Of a stretch of 64,000 nt of DNA, positions 36,264 to 43,379 are shown in pieces. The notes below the pieces were generated by a model. That model was not told the origin of the DNA. It saw only the letters and a list, made by a program, of their open reading frames with translations, and searched no databases. The stretch is from Kitasatospora setae KM-6054 (GTDB lineage: Bacteria; Actinomycetota; Actinomycetes; Streptomycetales; Streptomycetaceae): positions 7,219,001 through 7,283,000 of the forward strand of contig NC_016109.1 of NCBI RefSeq assembly GCF_000269985.1. The letters are read 5' to 3'. Made by a program: the position numbers and the translations under genes. How positions within the stretch are numbered: position 1 is the first letter of the stretch; the number at the start of each line of letters is the position of its first letter.

Positions 36264-36277
36264 TGGGAGCGCTCCCA
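36264..36277. promoter_or_regulatory. CebR operator, proximal (perfect consensus)
   Basis: TGGGAGCGCTCCCA matches the 14-bp CebR consensus exactly and lies 55 bp before the cellulase start, where bound repressor would block transcription. Confidence 0.95.
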
Positions 36278-36331
36278 TTGCCAGGAGCGCCTCCATCGAG
36301 TCCGTCCCCCACCCGAAAGGACTCCCTTACC

Positions 36332-38572
36332 GTGTCGTCGAACCTGACGCGCCGTCTCCGGACGGCGGCTGCGGCCGTGGTGCTCAGCGCCGCCACGATC
36401 GCCCCCCTTGCGATGTCGACCACCGCCGCCCACGCGGCGACCCGCGTGGACAACCCCTTCGTCGGCGCCGGGGTCTACGTGAACCCCGAGTGGTCCGCCA
36501 ACGCCGCCGCCGAGCCGGGCGGTTCGGCGGTCTCCAACCAGCCGACCTTCGTCTGGCTGGACCGCATCGCCGCCATCAACGGCGTCAACGGCGGCATGGG
36601 CCTGCGCGCCCACCTGAACGCCGCGGTGCAGCAGGCCGCCGGCAAGCCGTACGTGTTCCAGGTCGTCATCTACGACCTGCCGGGCCGCGACTGCGCCGCC
36701 CTCTCCTCGAACGGCGAGCTCGGCCCCACCGACCTGCCGCGCTACAAGAGCGAGTTCATCGACCCGATCGCCGCGATCCTGGCCGACCCGGCCTACGCGA
36801 GCCTGCGGATCGTCACCACGATCGAGCTCGACTCGCTGCCGAACCTGGTCACCAACGCGGGCGGCACCGCCACCTCCACTCCCGCGTGCGACACCATGAA
36901 GGCCAACGGCAACTACATCAACGGCGTCGGTTACGCGCTCGCCAAGCTCGGCGCGATCTCCAACGTCTACAACTACGTGGACGCCGGCCACCACGGCTGG
37001 CTCGGCTGGGACTCCAACCTCCAGCCGGCCATCGACACCATCAAGCAGGCCGCGCAGGCGTCCGGTTCGACGCTCGCCAACGTCCAGGGCTTCGTCGTCA
37101 ACACCGCCAACTACGGCGCGCTGCACGAGCCCAACTTCACCGTCGGTGACTCGGTGAACGGCACCACGGTCCGCCAGTCCAAGTGGGTCGACTGGAACCA
37201 GTACGTCGACGAGGCGTCCTTCGCCAAGGGCTGGCGCGCCAAGGCGATCGCCTCCGGCTTCAACTCGAACATCGGCATGCTGATCGACACCTCCCGCAAC
37301 GGCTGGGGCGGCGCCGCCCGCCCGGCCGGCCCGGGCCCGAAGACCACCGTCGACGCGTACGTCGACGGCGGCCGGATCGACCGCCGCTTCCAGACCGGCA
37401 ACTGGTGCAACCAGTCCGGCGCGGGTCTCGGCGAGCGTCCGAAGGCGGCCCCCGAAGACGGCATCGCCGCGTACGTGTGGGTGAAGCCCCCGGGTGAGTC
37501 GGACGGCGCGAGCCAGTACATCCCGAACGACGAGGGCAAGGGCCAGGACGGGATGTGCGACCCGGCCTACACCGGCAACGCGCGCAACAACAACAACATG
37601 TCCGGCGCCCTGCCGAACTCCCCGCTCGCGGGTCACTGGTTCTCGGCCCAGTTCCAGCAGCTGATGCAGAACGCCTACCCGGCGCTCGGCACCGGCACCG
37701 CGGACACCACCGCCCCGACCGCCCCGACCGGCCTCGCGGGCACCGCCACCGCCAGCAGCGTCGCGCTGACCTGGACCGCCTCCACCGACAACGTCGGCGT
37801 CTCCGGCTACGACGTGTACCGCGGCGGCACCCTGATCGGGTCCACCAACAACACCTCGTTCACCGACACCGGCCTGACCGCCTCCACCGCGTACTCGTAC
37901 ACCGTGAAGGCCAAGGACGCGGCCGGCAACGTCTCGGCGGCCTCCGCGGCGCTCAGCGTCACCACCAGCGGCGGCACCACCGGTGACACCACCCCGCCGA
38001 GCACCCCGGGCAACCTGGCGGCGACCACCACCGCCAGCAGCGCCTCGCTGACCTGGTCGGCCTCCACCGACAACGTCGGCGTGACCGGCTACAACGTGTA
38101 CCGCGGCGGCACCCTGGTGGCCACCGTCACCGGCACCTCGTACACCGACACCGGCCTGACCGCCTCCACCGCGTACGCCTACACCGTCAAGGCCAAGGAC
38201 GCGGCCGGCAACCTCTCCGCCGCCGCCGCCGTCACCGCCACCACCCAGGCCGGCACCGGCACCGGCGGCGCCGGCTGCACCGCCACCTACAAGGTCAGCA
38301 GCGACTGGGGCGCGGGCTTCAACGCCGACGTCACCGTGACTGCGGGCAACACCGCGATCAAGTCCTGGAAGGTCACCTGGAGCTTCGCGGGCAACCAGCA
38401 GGTCACCAACCTGTGGAACGGCACCGTCAGCCAGTCCGGCCAGTCCGTGACGGTCAACAACGCCGGCTACAACGGCGCCGTCGCCGCCAACGGCACCACC
38501 AGCTTCGGCTTCGGCGGCAGCTACTCCGGCAGCAACGCCGTCCCGACCCTGACCTGCACCGCCACCAGCTGA
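36332..38572 (+). CDS. Secreted GH6 cellulase (exoglucanase type) with two FnIII domains and CBM2
   Basis: GTG 36332 follows AAAGGA and gives 746 residues. Residues 1-36 are a signal peptide (NLTRRLRT, hydrophobic core, AHA cleavage). A GH6 catalytic domain spans about 38-455: VYVNPEWSA, VIYDLPGRDCAALSSNGEL (contains the catalytic Asp region), GWLGWDSNL, NYGALHEPNFTVG, IDTSRNGWGG and AYVWVKPPGESDG. Loop sequences such as LHEPNFTVG and the ERPKAAP stretch resemble exo-acting GH6 enzymes. Two similar FnIII modules (about 458-548 and 551-640; S-STDNVGVxGYxVYRGGTL repeated) lead to a C-terminal CBM2 (CTATYKVSSDWGAGFNADVTV, end CTATS). It releases cellobiose outside the cell and is controlled by CebR. 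Confidence 0.95.
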   Translation: MSSNLTRRLRTAAAAVVLSAATIAPLAMSTTAAHAATRVDNPFVGAGVYVNPEWSANAAAEPGGSAVSNQPTFVWLDRIAAINGVNGGMGLRAHLNAAVQQAAGKPYVFQVVIYDLPGRDCAALSSNGELGPTDLPRYKSEFIDPIAAILADPAYASLRIVTTIELDSLPNLVTNAGGTATSTPACDTMKANGNYINGVGYALAKLGAISNVYNYVDAGHHGWLGWDSNLQPAIDTIKQAAQASGSTLANVQGFVVNTANYGALHEPNFTVGDSVNGTTVRQSKWVDWNQYVDEASFAKGWRAKAIASGFNSNIGMLIDTSRNGWGGAARPAGPGPKTTVDAYVDGGRIDRRFQTGNWCNQSGAGLGERPKAAPEDGIAAYVWVKPPGESDGASQYIPNDEGKGQDGMCDPAYTGNARNNNNMSGALPNSPLAGHWFSAQFQQLMQNAYPALGTGTADTTAPTAPTGLAGTATASSVALTWTASTDNVGVSGYDVYRGGTLIGSTNNTSFTDTGLTASTAYSYTVKAKDAAGNVSAASAALSVTTSGGTTGDTTPPSTPGNLAATTTASSASLTWSASTDNVGVTGYNVYRGGTLVATVTGTSYTDTGLTASTAYAYTVKAKDAAGNLSAAAAVTATTQAGTGTGGAGCTATYKVSSDWGAGFNADVTVTAGNTAIKSWKVTWSFAGNQQVTNLWNGTVSQSGQSVTVNNAGYNGAVAANGTTSFGFGGSYSGSNAVPTLTCTATS

Positions 38573-38666
38573 CCCGGAACCGAGTCGGCACGGCCGCGGG
38601 AAACCGGCCGCGGCCCCGGCCCGACTGACGCGGGCCGGATCCGCACCGCGCAACACCCCCGGAGGC

Positions 38667-38699
38667 ACCGCCCCCCTGCAGAGTCCGCAGGGGGGCGGT
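38667..38699 (+). terminator. Terminator after the cellulase gene
   Basis: A perfect 13-bp stem (ACCGCCCCCCTGC with its complement) and a 7-base loop AGAGTCC are followed by TCGCCCTTTT. It lies 95 bp after the cellulase stop. Confidence 0.85.
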
Positions 38700-38849
38700 C
38701 GCCCTTTTCCGGCGGGAGGGCCCAACCGCCCGGCCGGGACCCGCCACGCCGCCGTTCGGACGCCGTGGCTTGCAAGGGGGATCGGAAGTGTAGGAAGATC
38801 TTTGTGTACTATTGCCATTTTCGAATGCCACGTCGGAGGGAGTGCCGTC

Positions 38850-39656
38850 ATGGCGAGTCCGAACTGGGTGCCCGCAGGGACCGACCTCGACAAGCCGAAC
38901 GCCGCCCGGGTCTACGACTACTACCTCGGCGGATCGCACAACTTCGAGGTCGACCGCCAGATGGCGCGCAAGGCGATCGAGCTCTGGCCCGACCTCCCGA
39001 TGATCATGCGCGCCAACCGGGCCTTCCTGCGCCGCGCCACCCAGTTCGCCGCCGGGGAGGGCATCGCCCGCTACCTGGACATCGGCTCCGGCATCCCCAC
39101 CTTCGGCGCCGTCCACGAAGTGGCCCGCGAGTACCAGGGCGACGCGCGCGTCGTCTACGTCGACCTGGACCCCGTCGCGGTCGCGCACAGCCGCCTGATC
39201 CTCGCCGACGACCCGCTCAGCCAGGTCGTCGACGCGGACCTGCGCAACATCGACGACCTGCTCGCCCGCCCCGAGGTCGAGGCGCTGCTCGCCCCCGGCG
39301 AACCCGTCGCCGTCATCCTCAACGCCGTCCTGCACTTCGTCACCGACGCCGACGAACCCGCCAAGATCCTCGCCAAGCTCCGCGAGGCCCTGCCCAGCGG
39401 CAGCATGCTGATCCTCTCGCACGCCTCCCTGGAGGGCCGCCCCGACCAGGCCGGCTCCCACCAGAGCCTCTACCGCGCCACCCCGACCCCGCTCACCATG
39501 CGCGGCCGCGAGCAGATCACCGCCTTCTTCGACGGCTACGAGCTGGTCGAGCCCGGCGTCGTCTACCTGCCGCAGTGGCGCCCCGACGACGCCGAATCGG
39601 TCGGCCCGAACCCCGAGCGGATGACCGGCATGGCCGGAGTCGGGCGCCTGTCGTGA
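38850..39656 (+). CDS. SAM-dependent methyltransferase, DUF574 family
   Basis: ATG 38850 follows GGAGGGAG and gives 268 residues. The start MASPNWVPAGTDLDKPNAARVYDYYLGGSHNFEVDR is the hallmark of the actinobacterial DUF574/Methyltransf_19 family; RYLDIGSGIPTFGAVHEVA is the SAM site, VYVDLDPVAVAHSR follows and the end is PQWRPD. The target of these highly duplicated proteins is unknown. Its stop overlaps the GTG of the GGDEF-EAL gene (GTGA), so the two are translationally coupled. An AT-rich promoter region (38785-38830) precedes it. Confidence 0.93.
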   Translation: MASPNWVPAGTDLDKPNAARVYDYYLGGSHNFEVDRQMARKAIELWPDLPMIMRANRAFLRRATQFAAGEGIARYLDIGSGIPTFGAVHEVAREYQGDARVVYVDLDPVAVAHSRLILADDPLSQVVDADLRNIDDLLARPEVEALLAPGEPVAVILNAVLHFVTDADEPAKILAKLREALPSGSMLILSHASLEGRPDQAGSHQSLYRATPTPLTMRGREQITAFFDGYELVEPGVVYLPQWRPDDAESVGPNPERMTGMAGVGRLS

Positions 39657-41884
39657 CCGGGTCAGCCGGCCCGGTCGGACCGCCCGACGGGAGCGGCACG
39701 GGCGTGGACGCCACCGCGCTGCCGAGCGTGACGGGCGCGGGCGTGGCGGACGCGGGCACGACGGACGCGGACACCGCCGCCGCCGGCTTCCGGGCCGCGT
39801 GGTCCGCGATGCTGCGCACCGGGCACGGCGCCGCGGTCCGCCCCGGGGTGCTGAACCCGCTGATCGCCCGCACCGCCGAACTGCTGCGCCGGGCCGCTGC
39901 CGAGCACCCGTTCCGCCCCGAGCTGGCCGGACAGGTCGGCGCGCTGCTCATCGACAACCAGTTCACCGACCCCCAACTGCTGGCCGACGCCGTGCAGTTG
40001 ATCCAGCGTCAGGCGGTCCCCGACGACCGCGGCCCGGCCCTCAGCGGCGCCTTCGCGGCCGGCTGGGCGGCCGCCCTGCGCGAGCGCACGCTGCGCGAGC
40101 AGGAGGCGATCCGGCTCGCCGCCGACACCGCCCGGCAGGAGGTCGAGAAGGCGCTGCGGGTCTCCGAGGCCCGGTTCCGCGCCCTGTTCGAGTCCGCGGC
40201 GATCGGCATCGGCCTCGGCGACACCGACGGCAACATCCTGGCCGTCAACCGGGCCCTCGGCGACATCTTCGGCGGCGGCCCCGAGGACATGACCGGCGTG
40301 CGCGTCGACGACCTGGTCCACCCCGAGGACACCCCCGGCGTCTGGGAGGCGTACGAGGAGCTGATCAGCGGCAAGCGCGAGTACTTCCAGTTCGACAAGC
40401 CGTACTACCGGCGCGACGGCGAGGTGGTCTGGACCCACCTGACCGTCTCGCTGATCCGCGACGACGACGGCGCCCCGCTCTACCAGGTCGCCATGCTGGA
40501 GGACGTCACCGAGCGCTACCGCCTCCAGGAGCGGCTGCGCCACCAGGCCACCCACGACCCGCTGACCGGCCTGCCCAACCGGGCCGCGTTCTTCGAGCGG
40601 CTGGAGAAGATCTTCGAGGAGCCGGAGCCGGACACCCGCTTCGGCCTGTGCTACGTCGACCTGGACGGCTTCAAGGTCGTCAACGACAGCCTCGGCCACG
40701 ACATGGGCGACCAGCTGCTGACCATCGTCGCCCGCCGGCTGGAGAACGCGCTCAGCCCGCTCGGCCACATGGTGGCCCGGCTCGGCGGCGACGAGTTCGT
40801 GGTGCTGCTGGAGAACTGCCGCGGCGAGCAGGAGGCGGTGGCCGCCGCCAAGACCGTCCTCGCCGCGCTCACCAAGCCCGTGGTGATCGGCGACCACCGG
40901 CTCGCCGTCGGCGCCAGCGTCGGCGTGCTGGAGCGGCGGATCGCCAGCACCACGCCCGGCGCCGCCGTCCGGGCCGCCGACCTCACGCTGTACCGCGCCA
41001 AGGAGGCCGGGCGCGGCCGCTGGACGCTGTTCGACCCGAAGGAGAACGCGCGCGCCGTCAGCCGGTACGCCGTCTCGGTGCGGATGCCCGCCGCGCTCGA
41101 CCGCGGCGAGTTCTTCATCGACTACCAGCCGATGGTCGACCTCTCCTCCGGCACGATGACCGGCGTCGAGGCGCTGGTGCGCTGGCGGCACCCGCAGCTC
41201 GGGGTGCTCGGCCCGGAGGAGTTCGTCGGCGTCGCCGAGGAGACCGGGCTGATCATGCCGCTCGGCCGCTGGGTGCTGGAGCAGGCCTGCGAGCAGGCCG
41301 CCGACTGGGTCGCCCGGTTCGGCGAGCGGGCGCCCCGGCTGAGCGTCAACCTGGCCGTCCGGCAGGCCCGCAGCGCCGGCCTGGTCGGTGACGTCGAACG
41401 CACCCTGCGCAGCACCGGCCTCGACCCGTCCATGCTGCAACTGGAGATCACCGAGTCGACCGTGGTCGGCCCCGAGGACGAGTCGCTCAAGGCCCTGCAC
41501 GCCCTGGTCGACCTCGGCGTCTCGCTGGCCGTCGACGACTTCGGCACCGGCTGGTCCAACCTGGCCTACCTGCGCGACCTGCCCGTCTCCAACCTCAAGA
41601 TCGCCGGCTCCTTCGTCGGCGACCTGCACGACCCCGCCAAGGACACCCACCTCGGCTGGCGGATCGTCAGCGGCCTGGTCTCGCTCGCCCACACCCTGGG
41701 CCTGACCGTCACCGCCGAGGGCGTGGAGAGCCGCGCCGACGCCGAACGCCTCCGCCTGATGGGCTGCGACCTCGCCCAGGGCTGGCACTTCGGCCGTCCC
41801 GTCCGCCCCGCCGAGATCGCCCGCCGGATCGTCGAGACCGACCCGGAGGCCGCGTCCGAACCCGGCTTCGACGACGAGAGCTGA
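39653..41884 (+). CDS. PAS-GGDEF-EAL cyclic-di-GMP turnover protein
   Basis: The 743-residue protein has an N-terminal helical region (about 40-150, unassigned), a PAS/PAC at about 172-290 (ARFRALFESAAIGIGLGDTDG, WTHLTVSLIRDDDG), a GGDEF domain with RLGGDEFVVLL near residue 378, and an EAL domain (VEALVRWRHP near 504, LQLEITEST, DDFGTGWSNLAYL near 627, TAEGVESRADAERL, GWHFGRP). GGDEF and the EAL metal ligands are intact, but the usual LKID motif reads LKIA. The layout and size resemble RmdA/CdgA of Streptomyces, which control development and sporulation. It is cytoplasmic, with no membrane helix. Confidence 0.93.
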   Translation: MTGSAGPVGPPDGSGTGVDATALPSVTGAGVADAGTTDADTAAAGFRAAWSAMLRTGHGAAVRPGVLNPLIARTAELLRRAAAEHPFRPELAGQVGALLIDNQFTDPQLLADAVQLIQRQAVPDDRGPALSGAFAAGWAAALRERTLREQEAIRLAADTARQEVEKALRVSEARFRALFESAAIGIGLGDTDGNILAVNRALGDIFGGGPEDMTGVRVDDLVHPEDTPGVWEAYEELISGKREYFQFDKPYYRRDGEVVWTHLTVSLIRDDDGAPLYQVAMLEDVTERYRLQERLRHQATHDPLTGLPNRAAFFERLEKIFEEPEPDTRFGLCYVDLDGFKVVNDSLGHDMGDQLLTIVARRLENALSPLGHMVARLGGDEFVVLLENCRGEQEAVAAAKTVLAALTKPVVIGDHRLAVGASVGVLERRIASTTPGAAVRAADLTLYRAKEAGRGRWTLFDPKENARAVSRYAVSVRMPAALDRGEFFIDYQPMVDLSSGTMTGVEALVRWRHPQLGVLGPEEFVGVAEETGLIMPLGRWVLEQACEQAADWVARFGERAPRLSVNLAVRQARSAGLVGDVERTLRSTGLDPSMLQLEITESTVVGPEDESLKALHALVDLGVSLAVDDFGTGWSNLAYLRDLPVSNLKIAGSFVGDLHDPAKDTHLGWRIVSGLVSLAHTLGLTVTAEGVESRADAERLRLMGCDLAQGWHFGRPVRPAEIARRIVETDPEAASEPGFDDES

Positions 41885-41984
41885 AACCTTTCTCCACCAC
41901 GGAACGGGACGAAACGGGCGCCCGTCGCCGCCGCTCGCTGGCCGCCGCCGCTCGCCGGGACGGCCCGCGGCGGGCGGCATCCGC

Positions 41985-42300
41985 CTACGGCAGGACGGCC
42001 CAGCGCTGGGTCTTGTCGGCGCCGAGGACGCGCCCGGTCGCCTGGCAGGTGAAGGTCAGCGTGCCGCTGTCGTTCTGCGTCCAGCTTCCAGCGCCGCTCG
42101 GGCACCGACGCGTCGTAGCCGGCCAGGTCGGTCTTGCTGCCGGCGCCCGCCCGGCGTGCCCCGGACACCTGCGACCGCGCCCCGCACACCGCCGGCCACA
42201 CCCTCCCGCAGCAGACCCGCACCCGCACCCGCGAACGCGCCACCCGCACCCGCGAACGCGCCACCCGACCGCCGCCCCCGGCCGCCCGGACGCGTGGCGC
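41985..42300 (-). pseudogene. C-terminal remnant of a secreted-type protein, frameshifted
   Basis: The frame ending at 41985-41987 reads TQNDSGTLTFTCQATGRVLG...TQRWAVLP, while the coherent upstream part (AGSKTDLAGYDASVPERRW) lies one base out of frame. The shift occurs near 42080-42090 at GCGCTGGAAGCTGGACG. Further upstream only a 22-bp direct repeat (CACCCGCACCCGCGAACGCGC) and low-complexity sequence are seen. It looks like the decayed end of an exported beta-sandwich protein; the family is unknown. Confidence 0.5.
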
Positions 42301-42311
42301 TCCGGCCCCCT

Positions 42312-43379
42312 TCACCCCGCCGTGCCGGCCAGCTCGCGCAGGACCGGGACGAGGACCTCGCGCAGCCAGTGCCGGTTGCGGGCGAGCCGGCGGGACTTCT
42401 CCAGGTTGCCCGAGACGTGCCAGAGCCACGCCAACAGGGCGCCGGACAGCGGGATCCCGCCGGTCTCCGGGCGGTGCAGCACGCCCGCGCGCAGGGCCTG
42501 GACGGTCTGCGCGCCCCAGGAGCGGCCGTCCAGCAGCCGGCCCAGCGCCAGCGCGAAGCTCGCCCGGTCGACCACCGCCGGGCCGTCGGCCAGCGCGTCC
42601 GCCCAGTCGACCACACCGGTGATCTCCGGCGAGCCGGTGGTTCGGGACGGGTCGGCGAGCGGGTGCGGGCCGGGCTCGCGGACCAGCAGGTTGCCCGGGG
42701 TGAAGTCCCCGTGCGTCCACGCCACTTCGACCGGGCGGCCGGTCAACTCGCTGCGCAGCAGCGCCCGCAGGGCCAGCAGTCCGGCGGTGCCCTCCGCGCC
42801 CCGGCACCAGCGGACCCGGTCCGAGAGCACCGCCAGCCGGTGGCCCAGCCAGCCGTCCACCAGCCGCCCGTCCCGGCTCGAACCGCCGGTGGCGCCGCGC
42901 ACTTCGTCCAGCACGGCGAACGCGGACGCGGTCAGCGCGGCCGACAGTCCGGGCCGGCGGGCCAGCAGCACGTCGCCCGGCAGGCCCGGCAGCACGCCCT
43001 GCACCAGTACCGGCGGGCGGGCGCCGAGGCGCGAGTCGAGGGTCTGCGGCAGCAACTCCCGGAGCCCCGACGGGGCCAGCTGCGCGCCGAGCACCGCCAC
43101 CGCGTCCCGCTCGCGGACCAGCGCCCGCACCGCCTCCCCGGTGCGCGGGCACTTCACCAGCACCGGCGGCCCACCGCCGGCCGACCGCCGGCGCGCCACC
43201 AGCACGTCCGAGCAGCCCCGCGCCACCGCCTCCCACCGGCCGCGCCCCAACTCCCGCCCCGCCCAGCGCAGTCGCAGCTCGTCCGCCGCCCGGCCCGCCA
43301 CCCCCGGCGGCACCAGCAGCAGCCCGCCCGCGACCTCCCGCACCCCCAGCAGCTCGCGCACGGGCACCCGGCCGGTCAT
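42312..43379 (-). CDS. APH-family kinase (aminoglycoside phosphotransferase-like)
   Basis: ATG 43379 overlaps the stop of the upstream gene (ATGA). The 355-residue product has the APH fold: an N-lobe LVKCPRTGEAVRALVRERDAV, the catalytic loop VAWTHGDFTPGNLLV near residue 224 (HGD..PGN) and the metal-site ITGVVDWADAL near 256. The C-terminus is helical (LSGALLAWLWHVSGNLEKS). Its coupling to the PRTase/HAD protein suggests that it phosphorylates an intermediate of the same unknown pathway rather than an antibiotic. Confidence 0.85.
   Translation of the reverse strand: MTGRVPVRELLGVREVAGGLLLVPPGVAGRAADELRLRWAGRELGRGRWEAVARGCSDVLVARRRSAGGGPPVLVKCPRTGEAVRALVRERDAVAVLGAQLAPSGLRELLPQTLDSRLGARPPVLVQGVLPGLPGDVLLARRPGLSAALTASAFAVLDEVRGATGGSSRDGRLVDGWLGHRLAVLSDRVRWCRGAEGTAGLLALRALLRSELTGRPVEVAWTHGDFTPGNLLVREPGPHPLADPSRTTGSPEITGVVDWADALADGPAVVDRASFALALGRLLDGRSWGAQTVQALRAGVLHRPETGGIPLSGALLAWLWHVSGNLEKSRRLARNRHWLREVLVPVLRELAGTAG

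Larger units (their letters stand above)
35729..36331. other. Gene-free control region upstream of the cellulase
   Basis: No gene is supported in these 600 bp. They contain GAAAGTTTC (35828-35836), a motif often seen near streptomycete polysaccharide-degradation genes, two CebR boxes, a large inverted repeat around a TTGACG and CTGAGTT-G-AACTCAG (36236-36250). AT content rises after 36160. Confidence 0.6.

Noticed and set aside
37810..38070. Repeated sequence in the cellulase as a possible mobile or tandem repeat
   Set aside because: It is explained by two homologous FnIII domains.
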